Positions 6,529 to 13,443 of a stretch of DNA of 13,443 nt are shown one piece after another. The translations under genes were made by a program, and so were the position numbers. Origin of the DNA: Candidatus Eiseniibacteriota bacterium (GTDB lineage: Bacteria > Eisenbacteria > RBG-16-71-46 > SZUA-252). The stretch lies in assembly GCA_016880395.1 (NCBI GenBank), contig JAEHDN010000110.1, positions 1-13,443 of the forward strand, written 5' to 3'. Within the stretch, counting starts at the first letter, position 1. Every line of letters begins with the position of its first letter. The notes beneath the pieces are model-generated. The model had not been told where the DNA came from. It made no database searches and saw only the letters and a program-made list of their open reading frames with translations.

Positions 6529-7032
6529 TCATGTGCCTGTCCCCTCGAGGAGCGCGACGGCCCAGGCGGCGATTCCTTCCTCGCGTCCGAGCGATCCGAG
6601 CCGCTCGTTCGTCGTGGCCTTGACCGAGACGCGGTCGGCGCCGATGCCGAGCGCGCGGCCGAGCGCGGCCCGCATCGCCTCGACGTGCGGCGCGATACGC
6701 GGCGCCTCCGCGACAACCGAGGCGTCGACGTTCACGATACCGAGTCCGCGCTCCGCGAGCCGGTCGCGGATCGACTCGAGGATCGCGAGGCTCGAGATAC
6801 CGCGCCACCTCGGATCGGAGTCGGGAAAGTGAGCGCCCAGATCTCCGAGCCCGGCGGCGCCCAGGAGCGCATCGCCGATCGCGTGCGCGAGCACGTCGCC
6901 GTCGGAGTGCGCCACCGGGCCACGGTCGTGCGCCAGCGCGACCCCCCCCAGCACCATCGGCAGACCGCGCTCCAGCCGGTGCACGTCGTAGCCGATCCCG
7001 ACCCGGAGCGGCGTGGCCGGCTCGCGTGTCAT
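6529..7032 (-). CDS. ispF: 2-C-methyl-D-erythritol 2,4-cyclodiphosphate synthase
   Basis: Fifth step of the MEP isoprenoid pathway: converts CDP-methylerythritol 2-phosphate to the cyclic diphosphate with release of CMP, as a zinc-dependent trimer. The 167-residue product has the usual length. The metal ligands are Asp16, His18 (in GIGYDVHRL) and His50 (in DVLAHAIGDALLG), eight positions on from D8/H10/H42 of E. coli. The conserved KATTNERLG segment is near the C-terminus. The ATG at 7032 overlaps the ispD TGA as ATGA, so the two MEP genes are separate proteins but translationally coupled. This is unlike the fused IspDF proteins of some proteobacteria. Confidence 0.98.
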   Translation of the reverse strand: MTREPATPLRVGIGYDVHRLERGLPMVLGGVALAHDRGPVAHSDGDVLAHAIGDALLGAAGLGDLGAHFPDSDPRWRGISSLAILESIRDRLAERGLGIVNVDASVVAEAPRIAPHVEAMRAALGRALGIGADRVSVKATTNERLGSLGREEGIAAWAVALLEGTGT

Positions 7033-7733
7033 GACGTCCCGTGGCGCAGGAAGAGCTCGAACATCGCGAGATCGGCCGGCTCGGTCAGCTTGAGGTTCAT
7101 CGGGTCCCCGGGAACGACCACGACCCGCGTCCCGGACGCCTCGAGCAGCGAGGCGTCGTCGGTCGCGTCCCGCCCCGCGGCCTCGGCCGACGCGTGCGCG
7201 CGGCGGAGTATAGCATCGGCGAAGATCTGGGGCGTCTGCACGGCCACGAGCCGCGTGCGGTCGAGCGTCCGGACGATCCGCCCCGCGTCCACCTCGCTCA
7301 CCGTGTCCCGGAGCGGCACGGCGGGAATCGCGGCCTGCTCCACCCTCGCGGTCTCGAGCACCCGCGTGACGAGCTGCTCGGTCACGAGCGCGCGCGCCAC
7401 GTCGTGCACGGCGACCCAGGGAAGTCCCCGCGTGAGCGCGCGGAGCCCGCGGCCCACCGACTCCCGGCGCGTCGCGCCCCCCGAGGTGACGTCGAGGCGG
7501 ATCTCCGGCGGAGCGTGGAGGGCCCGCAGGACCTGGCCCGCGCGATCGAGGAGCGCTTCCGGCACGACGGCCACCAGCTCGCCCACGGACGGATGGGCCA
7601 GGAACACGGACGCGACCCGCTCGAGGAGCGTCTTGCCGTCGAGCGGCAGGAGGAGCTTCGGCCCGCGGCCCCCCATCCGCGTCCCCTCGCCCGCCCCCGC
7701 GAGCACGACGGCGAGGTCGCGGCCGTGGGTCAC
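7029..7733 (-). CDS. ispD: 2-C-methyl-D-erythritol 4-phosphate cytidylyltransferase
   Basis: Third step of the MEP pathway: transfers CMP from CTP to methylerythritol 4-phosphate. The 234-residue product is close to E. coli IspD (236). The nucleotide-binding loop LAGAGEGTRMGGRGPK (11-26) carries Arg19 and Lys26. It is followed by GGATRRESVGRGL (85-97), VAVHDVARAL (107-116), QTPQIF (166-171), TDDASLLE (191-198) and GDPMNLKLTEPADL (209-222) with Lys215. Two variations from the usual consensus are PKLLL where PKQ is common, and HDVARAL where HDAARP is common. The open frame runs far upstream into radA, but the first plausible start is the GTG at 7733 that overlaps the radA stop as GTGA. No clear ribosome binding site precedes it, so coupling to radA translation is likely. 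Confidence 0.95.
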   Translation of the reverse strand: MTHGRDLAVVLAGAGEGTRMGGRGPKLLLPLDGKTLLERVASVFLAHPSVGELVAVVPEALLDRAGQVLRALHAPPEIRLDVTSGGATRRESVGRGLRALTRGLPWVAVHDVARALVTEQLVTRVLETARVEQAAIPAVPLRDTVSEVDAGRIVRTLDRTRLVAVQTPQIFADAILRRAHASAEAAGRDATDDASLLEASGTRVVVVPGDPMNLKLTEPADLAMFELFLRHGTS

Positions 7734-9139
7734 CGCGCGTCCGGGTCGAGCACGCGCCCGATGGCCTCGTGGAGGCTGGACGCGCCGAGAGCCCCGGCGT
7801 CTCCCGCGGGCGCGGAGCGCCGCGGCACGACGGCGGCGCGGAATCCGAGTCGCCTCGCCTCGGCGAGTCTCCGGTCGAGCTGCGGCACGGGGCGCAACTC
7901 GCCGCCGAGTCCCACCTCGCCGATCGCGACCAGGTCCGCCGGGAGCGGCCGGTCGCGGAAGCTCGACGCGAGCGCGAGCGCGAGCCCGAGGTCCGCGGCC
8001 GGCTCCTCGAGGCGGATCCCGCCGGCGACGTTCACGAACACGTCGGCGCCGGCGAGCGAGAGCCCGGCACGCTTCTCGAGCACGGCGATCACGACCGCGA
8101 GCCGGCGCGGATCGATGCCCTGAGACACGCGCTGCGGATTCGCGAAGTGGGTCGGCGCGACGAGCGCCTGTACCTCGACCAGGAGCGGGCGCGAGCCCTC
8201 GATGGCCGCCACGACCGCCGATCCCGGGACCGAGTCCCCGCGGTCGCGCAGCAGCCGCTCGGACGGATTCTCCACCTCCGCGAGCCCGTCCCCCTGCATC
8301 GTGAAGACGCCGATCTCGTGCGTGGAGCCGAAGCGATTCTTCGCGGCGCCCAGGATGCGATACTCGTGGTGCCGCTCGCCCTCGAGATAGAGGACCGCGT
8401 CCACCATGTGCTCGAGCGTGCGCGGCCCCGCGACGGAGCCGTCCTTCGTGACGTGGCCGATCAGGAGGACCGGCATGCCGCGTTCCTTGGCCAGCCGGAG
8501 GAGCCGGAGCCCGCACTCCCGGACCTGGGAGACGCTCCCCGGCGCGGCGTCGAGCGATGAAAGATAGAGGGTCTGGATGGAGTCGATGACGAGGAGCGCC
8601 GGGTCGAGTCGGACCACCTCGGCAAGGATCGCCTCGAGGTCGATCTCCGACTGGATCCAGAGCCGGTCGAGCCCGCCCCGGAGCACGAGGCGCTCCGCGC
8701 GCAGCTTGACCTGGCGGGGCGATTCTTCACCCGAGACGTAGAGAACGGAGCGCTCCGCGCGGCCGAGCGCGGCCGCGAGCTGGAGCGCGAGCGTCGACTT
8801 GCCGATGCCGGGGTCGCCGCCGATCAGGACCAGCGACCCAGGCACGAGCCCTCCGCCGAGCACGCGGTCCAGCTCGCCGATGCCGCTCGGCCAGCGCGAC
8901 TCGGCGCCCGGCGCGATCTCCTCGAGCCGCACGGGCTGGGAGGCTGCGCCCTCCGTGGCGCCGTAGCCCGCGCGTCGCGCCGGAGTCGCCTCGCGGCGGC
9001 CCGGGCCTTCGCGTGCGCTGTTCCACGCCTCGCAGTGCGGGCAGCGGCCGAACCACTTGGGGCTCTCGTTCCCGCACTCGGCGCAGAAGAACACGGTCTT
9101 CGGCTCGCGCGCCGCGCTCGATGCCTGCTTTCGTGCCAT
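7730..9139 (-). CDS. radA: DNA repair protein RadA (Sms), branch-migration ATPase
   Basis: RecA-like DNA helicase/ATPase that promotes branch migration of recombination intermediates. The 469-residue product has all family modules. The N-terminal zinc finger uses Cys19, Cys22, Cys33 and Cys36. The RecA core has Walker A GGDPGIGKST (107-116), Walker B LLVIDS (182-187) and the RadA-specific KNRFG motif (267-271). The C-terminal domain (about 300-469) is the Lon-protease-like scaffold, with GEVGLGGELRPV (407-418). The ATG at 9139 directly precedes the zinc-finger segment; the upstream site GACGGGA is weak. It starts 21 bases after the mlaD stop. The following ispD and ispF are its neighbours in many bacteria as well. 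Confidence 0.98.
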   Translation of the reverse strand: MARKQASSAAREPKTVFFCAECGNESPKWFGRCPHCEAWNSAREGPGRREATPARRAGYGATEGAASQPVRLEEIAPGAESRWPSGIGELDRVLGGGLVPGSLVLIGGDPGIGKSTLALQLAAALGRAERSVLYVSGEESPRQVKLRAERLVLRGGLDRLWIQSEIDLEAILAEVVRLDPALLVIDSIQTLYLSSLDAAPGSVSQVRECGLRLLRLAKERGMPVLLIGHVTKDGSVAGPRTLEHMVDAVLYLEGERHHEYRILGAAKNRFGSTHEIGVFTMQGDGLAEVENPSERLLRDRGDSVPGSAVVAAIEGSRPLLVEVQALVAPTHFANPQRVSQGIDPRRLAVVIAVLEKRAGLSLAGADVFVNVAGGIRLEEPAADLGLALALASSFRDRPLPADLVAIGEVGLGGELRPVPQLDRRLAEARRLGFRAAVVPRRSAPAGDAGALGASSLHEAIGRVLDPDAR

Positions 9140-9148
9140 TCCCGTCCG

Positions 9149-9166
9149 GGTCTAGAAGGTCTAGAA
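9149..9166. repeat. Perfect 9-bp tandem duplication at the mlaD stop codon
   Basis: The nine bases GGTCTAGAA occur twice in direct succession (9149-9157 and 9158-9166). In the minus-strand reading frame this duplicates TTC-TAG-ACC, so the mlaD stop at 9163-9161 is followed two codons later by a second in-frame TAG. It occupies most of the gap before radA. It looks like a small slippage duplication. Confidence 0.8.
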
Positions 9167-10060
9167 GACGCTCAGGTTGATGTACTTCTTCGGGTTCTTC
9201 TGGATGTCCTTCACGAGCTGGTTGGTGTTCCGGAGCGTTTCCTTGAGCTCGACGTAGATCGTGGAATCCGCGATAGCCTTGCCCAGCGCTCCTTCGCCCC
9301 GGTCGAGCTTGCCGACCACGCGGTCGATCGCCGCCGCTGTGGTCGAGAGGCGGTCCGACAGCTCCGAGAGCTTGCGCGACGCGGTGCCGAAGTCCTTGAC
9401 CGAGGTCGAGACCTGGTCCGAGTTGGCCGAGGCCATCGCGCGGAGGTCGTGGGCCGCGGCGCGGAAGTCGACGATCGCCTGGCGCAGATCGCTCCGGTTC
9501 TGGGTGAGCGTGGTATTGAGTCCCTCGCTCGCCCGCTCGAAGTTCTTCGACGCGCGCTCGACGGTGGCCGGGTCGATCGCATCGAGCATCAGGTTGAGCC
9601 GCGACGACAGCTCGGTCGTCTCGATGAGGAGGTCGCCCGCGCCGCTGATCACCTCGGGCACGCCGGACTGGAAGCGGCCCGGGATGGGCTTTCGCCCGTC
9701 ATAGCGCCCCGGCGCCTGACCGGCATCGAGCGCGAGGAACTTCTCCCCCATGAAGCCGATGTTGGCCACGCGGAGCTGCGCATCGGGATGCAGGACCACG
9801 CTCTTGTCCACCTCGAACTCCACGCGCACGCCCGTGTCCTCGAGGATGATGTTCGTGACGGCCCCCTTGCGCACGCCGCGCACCGAGACCGGGTCCCCCT
9901 CGCCGAGGTTCCCGACCTCCTCGAACCGGGCGGTGTAGTAGCTCTTCCGCTTCCCGACGCGGTACTCCTTGATCCAGGCAATGCCCACGAAGAGGAGCAG
10001 GATCGAGAGCAGACCCGCCACTCCGACCTGGATCGCGGCCCGGCGCGAGGTTCGATTCAT
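9161..10060 (-). CDS. mlaD: MCE-domain lipid-transport protein MlaD
   Basis: Periplasmic substrate-binding part of an Mla-type ABC system that moves phospholipids between the inner and outer membranes. The 299-residue product has a short cytoplasmic N-terminus, one TM anchor (about 10-30), then an MCE domain (about 38-115) with FEEVGNLGEGDPVSVRGVRKG (46-66) and FMGEKFLAL (103-111). A long, mostly helical Ser/Ala/Asp-rich region (about 140-285) ends in LVKDIQKNPKKYINLSVF. E. coli MlaD is about 183 residues; the long helical tail resembles longer MCE proteins whose helices extend into the periplasm (inference). The ATG at 10060 is 11 bases after mlaF, with AGGG upstream. No mlaC or mlaB is adjacent. 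Confidence 0.93.
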   Translation of the reverse strand: MNRTSRRAAIQVGVAGLLSILLLFVGIAWIKEYRVGKRKSYYTARFEEVGNLGEGDPVSVRGVRKGAVTNIILEDTGVRVEFEVDKSVVLHPDAQLRVANIGFMGEKFLALDAGQAPGRYDGRKPIPGRFQSGVPEVISGAGDLLIETTELSSRLNLMLDAIDPATVERASKNFERASEGLNTTLTQNRSDLRQAIVDFRAAAHDLRAMASANSDQVSTSVKDFGTASRKLSELSDRLSTTAAAIDRVVGKLDRGEGALGKAIADSTIYVELKETLRNTNQLVKDIQKNPKKYINLSVF

Positions 10061-10071
10061 CCCTGATCCCT

Positions 10072-10830
10072 CTACGTGGGAAGGAGGGGACCTTCCGAGC
10101 TCCCCTCGATGAACTGGCGCAGGATCGGATCCCGTGTCTGCTGGATCTCATCCGGCGTCCCGACCGCGTGGATGCGTCCCTCGTGGAGCATCGCGATGCG
10201 GTCGGCGATATGATAAGCGCTGCGCATGTCGTGCGTGACGGCGATCGACGTGATCCCGAGCCGGTCCTGAAGCCTGCGGATCAGCCTGTTGATGACGTCC
10301 GCCGTGATCGGATCGAGCCCGGTCGTCGGCTCGTCGTACAGCATGATCTTCGGGTTCATCGCGAGCGCCCGCGCGAGCGCGGCCCGCTTCTTCATGCCGC
10401 CGGAGAGCGACGAGGGCCGCTGCGCTTCCGTGCCCGAGAGGCCCACCAGTGCGAGCTTCTCGGCCACGACCTCCTCGATCTGGCGCTCCGGGAGCGGGGT
10501 GTGCTCGCGGAGCGCGAGCCCCACGTTCTCCCCCACCGCCATCGAGTCGAAGAGGGCGCCCCCCTGGAAGAGCATCCCCATCTGCTCGCGGATCGAGAGG
10601 AGCTCCCCCTCGTCCAAGCTGGCCACGTCGATGCCGTTCACCCGCACGGTCCCCCGATCCGGTTGGAGGAGGCCCACCACGTGCTTGAGCAGGACGGACT
10701 TGCCGGACCCGCTCCGCCCGATGACGACCAGGCACTCTCCTCTCGCTACGGATAGATCGACACCTCGCAGCACAACTTTCGTCCCGAGGCGCTTCCAGAC
10801 CCCCTGGAACTCGATCGCCGAATCAGGCAA
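10072..10830 (-). CDS. mlaF: Mla-type ABC transporter ATP-binding protein
   Basis: Cytoplasmic ATPase that powers the MlaE/MlaD lipid transporter. The 252-residue ABC protein has Walker A GRSGSGKS (38-45), Q-loop Gln89 in LFQGGALFDSM, signature LSGGM (142-146), Walker B IMLYDEP (162-168) and H-loop His200. The LFQGGALFDSM and LSGGMKKR variants are characteristic of MlaF/TTG2A-type ATPases, as is the C-terminal QFIEGSSEGPL tail. The only start codon in frame near the expected N-terminus is a TTG at 10830, which overlaps the end of mlaE by eight bases. No good ribosome binding site is visible, so translation probably depends on ribosomes finishing mlaE. Confidence 0.94.
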   Translation of the reverse strand: MPDSAIEFQGVWKRLGTKVVLRGVDLSVARGECLVVIGRSGSGKSVLLKHVVGLLQPDRGTVRVNGIDVASLDEGELLSIREQMGMLFQGGALFDSMAVGENVGLALREHTPLPERQIEEVVAEKLALVGLSGTEAQRPSSLSGGMKKRAALARALAMNPKIMLYDEPTTGLDPITADVINRLIRRLQDRLGITSIAVTHDMRSAYHIADRIAMLHEGRIHAVGTPDEIQQTRDPILRQFIEGSSEGPLLPT

Positions 10831-11644
10831 AGAGCACCCGGAAGAGGAAGGAGGCGAGGAGGTAGTCCACGATCAGGATCAGGAGACAGGAGGCTACCAC
10901 GGCCCTCGTCGTGGAGTCCCCGACCGCCTCGGCGCCCCCCTCGGTGCGGAGCCCGTAGTAGCACCCCATGGTCGCGATGATGGCTCCGAAGAAGAACGCC
11001 TTGAGGAGGCCCGAGAACACGTCCTGGATCTTGAAGTAGAGCTTGAGGCCGCTCGTGAACGTGTGGCCGCTCACGTCCAGCGTGAGCACCGCGACGAGGT
11101 ACCCGCCCGCGATCGCGAGGATGTCGGCGAAGATCGTCAGCACCGGCAGCATCACGATCGAGGCGACGAGCCGAGGCACGACCAGGTAACGGATCGGGCT
11201 GATCCCGAGCGTCTCCATCGCGTCGATCTGCTCGGTCACCCGCATGGAGCCAAGCTCGGCCGCGATGGCGGCGCTCACGCGCCCTCCCACCACGAGCGCG
11301 GTGAGCACCGGCCCCAGCTCGATCACGACCGATTTCCCGATGACCGTGCCGAGGTAGATCATCGGGACGTAGTCCCGCATCTGGTAGGCCGCCTGGACCG
11401 CGGCGACGGCGCCCGTGAAGAGCGCCACGATCACGGTGAGCGGCATCGAGCCGAGGCCGATCGCCGCCATCTGGTTCACGACGAGCCCCATCTTGCGGAT
11501 ACCCGCAGGCATCTCGCGGAGCGCGCTCCCCGTGAGGAGGAAGACCTCGCCTGCGTTCTGCAGGCGCTCGAAGAGGAAGCGCTTCGGCCAGGGAGCCGCG
11601 GCGAGGGCGGCGTCTTCCGCGTCGGCGGTCTCGGGATCGATCAC
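10823..11644 (-). CDS. mlaE: Mla-type ABC transporter permease MlaE
   Basis: Inner-membrane permease of the phospholipid transport system. The 273-residue product starts with a soluble segment of about 20 residues and an amphipathic stretch (about 22-50), followed by about five hydrophobic helices. It carries the family signature region IELGPVLTALVVGGRVSAAI (108-127), then AAELGSMRVTEQIDAMETLG (128-147), the hallmark of MlaE/TTG2B permeases. The frame is open to 11698, but the GTG at 11644 forms a GTGA overlap with the dnaB stop and gives a family-like length, so I chose it. It is followed directly by mlaF and mlaD. Its strict coupling to dnaB places lipid transport in the same transcript as replication. 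Confidence 0.93.
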   Translation of the reverse strand: MIDPETADAEDAALAAAPWPKRFLFERLQNAGEVFLLTGSALREMPAGIRKMGLVVNQMAAIGLGSMPLTVIVALFTGAVAAVQAAYQMRDYVPMIYLGTVIGKSVVIELGPVLTALVVGGRVSAAIAAELGSMRVTEQIDAMETLGISPIRYLVVPRLVASIVMLPVLTIFADILAIAGGYLVAVLTLDVSGHTFTSGLKLYFKIQDVFSGLLKAFFFGAIIATMGCYYGLRTEGGAEAVGDSTTRAVVASCLLILIVDYLLASFLFRVLFA

Positions 11645-13038
11645 CGGGGCTCGGGTCGATGCTCCGGAACGTCGCGCAAGGACTCGAACCGGGTGCACTC
11701 GCGAAGGAAGGCGAGATCCACGCTCCCTACGGGGCCATTCCGCTGCTTCGCGATGATGATCTCCGCCTTGCCGTCCATCTTGGACGGGTCGGTCTCGTAC
11801 ACCTCGGGGCGGTACACGAAGAGCACCACGTCGGCATCCTGCTCGATGGCGCCCGACTCGCGCAGATCCGAGAGCATGGGGCGCTTGTTGCCACCCCGCG
11901 TCTCGACGGCGCGCGAGAGCTGGGACAGGGCGAGCACCGGCACCTGGAGCTCCTTCGCGAGCGCCTTGAGCGAGCGCGAGATGCTGGAGATCTCCTGCTG
12001 GCGGTTCTCGACGTTGTTCGGCCCGCGGATGAGCTGCAGGTAGTCGACCACGATCAGCCCGAGCGGCGTCTCCGACACGAGGCGCCGCGCCTTCGCGCGC
12101 ATCTCGAGGATGCTGATGGCGGCCGTGTCGTCGATGTAGATCGGCGCCTCGTGGAGCTGCGCGGCCGCGTTCTGCAGCCGCTTGTACTCGTCGGCGCTCG
12201 CGTAGCCGCGGCGGATCTTGTGGATGTCCACCTTGGCGAGGGAGCAGAGGAGCCGCTGCACGAGCGCCTCCTTCGACATCTCCAGGCTGAAGACCGCGAC
12301 CGCGGCGCGGTCCTTCGTCCGCGAGCGCACCGCGACGAAGTCGGCGATGTTCATCGCGAACGCGGTCTTCCCCATGGAGGGACGCCCGGCGATGACCACG
12401 AAGTCGGCCTTCTGGAATCCGGCGGTCATCTCGTCCAGGTCGTAGAAGCCGGAGGGCACGCCCGTGACGTGGACCTTCCGCTGCCGGTACTCCTCGATGG
12501 CGGAATAGCCCTGGAGGACGAGCGAGCGCATCGGCAGGAATCCGGTGCGGAGCCGGTCGTCGGAGATCGCGAAGATCGCCTGCTCGGCTCGATCGAGGAG
12601 ATTCGAGGGCTCTTCGCGGCCGTCGAAGGCCTCCCCCACGATCTCGGTGCCCACCTCGATCAGCCGGCGGAGGATCGCCTTCTCGTGGACGACCTTGCAG
12701 TAGTGCTCGACGTGCGTCGGGGTGGCGATGAACTGGTCGAGGGTGGTGAGGTAGGTCACGCCACCCACGGCCTCGAGCTCGCGTCGGCGCTTCAGCTCCT
12801 CCATGAGCATCACCATGTCGACCGGCGTGCTGCCGTCGAAGAGGTCGACGATGACGCGCCAGATCTTCCGGTGGGCGTCCCTGTAGAACGCCTCCTCCTG
12901 GAGGTGCTGGATCGCCGTCGCGATCGCGTCGCGCGAGAGGAGCATGGCGCCGAGCACGGAGCGCTCGGCGTCGAGCGCCTGCGGCGGAACGCGCGCCTCC
13001 AGACCCGAAGCGGGGGCCATGTCGTCGAGGCTCCTCAT
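11641..13038 (-). CDS. dnaB: Replicative DNA helicase DnaB
   Basis: Hexameric helicase that unwinds DNA at the replication fork. The 465-residue product has the N-terminal DnaB domain beginning near VPPQALDAERSVLGAML (17-33), a linker, and the RecA-like C-terminal domain. That domain has Walker A GRPSMGKT (218-225), Walker B LIVVDYLQL (328-336), QLSRAVETRGGNKRPMLSDL (373-392) and the KQRNGP arginine-finger segment (431-436). The length is normal and no intein is present. Alternative starts are GTG 13077, which overlaps the uracil-DNA glycosylase and has its Shine-Dalgarno too close, and ATG 13020. I prefer ATG 13038 because AGAGGG lies nine bases upstream. The stop overlaps the mlaE start. 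Confidence 0.97.
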   Translation of the reverse strand: MRSLDDMAPASGLEARVPPQALDAERSVLGAMLLSRDAIATAIQHLQEEAFYRDAHRKIWRVIVDLFDGSTPVDMVMLMEELKRRRELEAVGGVTYLTTLDQFIATPTHVEHYCKVVHEKAILRRLIEVGTEIVGEAFDGREEPSNLLDRAEQAIFAISDDRLRTGFLPMRSLVLQGYSAIEEYRQRKVHVTGVPSGFYDLDEMTAGFQKADFVVIAGRPSMGKTAFAMNIADFVAVRSRTKDRAAVAVFSLEMSKEALVQRLLCSLAKVDIHKIRRGYASADEYKRLQNAAAQLHEAPIYIDDTAAISILEMRAKARRLVSETPLGLIVVDYLQLIRGPNNVENRQQEISSISRSLKALAKELQVPVLALSQLSRAVETRGGNKRPMLSDLRESGAIEQDADVVLFVYRPEVYETDPSKMDGKAEIIIAKQRNGPVGSVDLAFLRECTRFESLRDVPEHRPEPR

Positions 13039-13066
13039 CGCCGGCGGCCCTCTGGCGTTTCCCGCC

Positions 13067-13443
13067 TCACGCCGCACTCCCCTCGCGCAGGAAGTCGCGC
13101 ACGCGCTGGAGGTCCGCCCAGGCGTCCCGCTTGAGCCCGGGATTTCGGAGCAGCGCGGCCGGATGATAGGTGGCGAGGAACGGCACGCCCCGGTACTCGA
13201 ACATCCGTCCCCGGAGCGCGCCCATCGACGCCTTCGTGCCGAGGAGCGCCTGCGCGGCCGAGAGGCCGAGCGCGACGATCAGGTCGGGCTTCACGAGGGC
13301 GATCTGCTGCTCGAGGTACGGTAGGCACCGCTCCACCTCGGTGGGAATCGGCGTCCGGTTGTCCGGCGGGCGGCACTTCAGCACGTTCGCGATGTAGACA
13401 TCCTCGCGCTTGAGCTGGATGGCCTCGATCATCTTCGTGAGGA
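13067..13443 (-). CDS. Family-4 (iron-sulfur) uracil-DNA glycosylase, C-terminal part
   Basis: Removes uracil from DNA as the first step of base excision repair. About 125 C-terminal residues are visible; the gene continues beyond the right edge. The segment IANVLKCRPPDNRTPIP and the cysteine about 16 residues after the first (EVERC) match the two C-terminal Fe-S ligands of family-4 enzymes. Further on, LIVALGLSAAQALLG and the catalytic-loop motif TYHPAALLRNP are typical. The other two cysteines and the N-terminal active-site motif would lie outside the window. The stop (13069-13067) is 28 bases before the chosen dnaB start, so the two genes probably share a transcript. Confidence 0.92.
   Translation of the reverse strand, partial: LTKMIEAIQLKREDVYIANVLKCRPPDNRTPIPTEVERCLPYLEQQIALVKPDLIVALGLSAAQALLGTKASMGALRGRMFEYRGVPFLATYHPAALLRNPGLKRDAWADLQRVRDFLREGSAA

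Noticed and set aside
6516..6716. 67-residue N-terminal extension of ddl
   Set aside because: Arg/Ser-rich sequence inside ispF; the ATG at 6515 has GGAGG and begins the conserved MKIVVLLGG strand.
6283..8304. A 673-codon plus-strand open frame opposite ddl, ispF, ispD and radA
   Set aside because: Its low-complexity Arg/Ser/Pro-rich translation spans four well-supported genes on the other strand, as expected of a GC-skew shadow.
7734..8516. Long upstream extension of the ispD frame inside radA
   Set aside because: It is a shadow of radA. IspD homology begins right after the GTG at 7733, and the length from there matches the family.

Overview
This window is a chromosomal housekeeping region from a very GC-rich bacterium. 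Every gene I can support lies on the minus strand, so transcription runs from high to low coordinates. The presence of an MlaE/MlaF/MlaD lipid transporter implies a diderm (outer-membrane) bacterium. The gene order and GC richness would suit an uncultured FCB-type lineage (Eisenbacteria or Gemmatimonadota-like) or a deltaproteobacterium-like lineage, but that placement is a guess from gene content. I see no mobile element, CRISPR array, rRNA or phage gene.

Layout in transcription order (right to left): the 3' part of a family-4 uracil-DNA glycosylase (13443-13067); replicative helicase dnaB (13038-11641); an MCE/Mla lipid transport cassette mlaE-mlaF-mlaD (11644-9161); DNA repair ATPase radA (9139-7730); two consecutive-acting MEP isoprenoid enzymes, ispD and ispF (7733-6529); D-Ala-D-Ala ligase ddl (6515-5475); an MscS-family mechanosensitive channel (5467-4562); cysteinyl-tRNA synthetase cysS (4565-3138); and a membrane sensor histidine kinase (3112-983). 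These ten genes are packed tightly. Four junctions are 4-base NTGA stop/start overlaps (dnaB/mlaE, radA/ispD, ispD/ispF, mscS-like/cysS), mlaE/mlaF overlap by 8 bases, and the remaining gaps are under 30 bases, so the run looks like one long, translationally coupled operon or superoperon.

A good sigma70-type promoter (951-980) starts directly after the histidine kinase stop codon. It is followed by four tRNA genes: Thr(UGU), Tyr(GUA), Gly(UCC) and Thr(GGU). The last four bases of the window are an ATG plus G preceded by a GGAGG ribosome binding site. Because the tRNA quartet Thr-Tyr-Gly-Thr classically precedes tuf, this is most likely the first codon of EF-Tu. A spacer of about 400 bases (192-588) separates tRNA-Gly from tRNA-Thr(GGU) and holds a second candidate promoter.

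Functionally, the window joins replication and repair (dnaB, radA, UDG), envelope construction and homeostasis (mla, isoprenoid precursors, ddl, mechanosensitive channel, sensor kinase) and translation (cysS, tRNAs, tuf). The order radA-ispD-ispF-(...)-cysS-(...)-tRNA-tuf echoes the conserved block upstream of secE/nusG/ribosomal-protein genes in many bacteria, here interrupted by ddl plus an MscS-type channel and by a histidine kinase. I found no convincing undescribed system. The most useful second looks are the split tRNA-tuf transcription unit, the orphan kinase and the dnaB-coupled Mla cassette.
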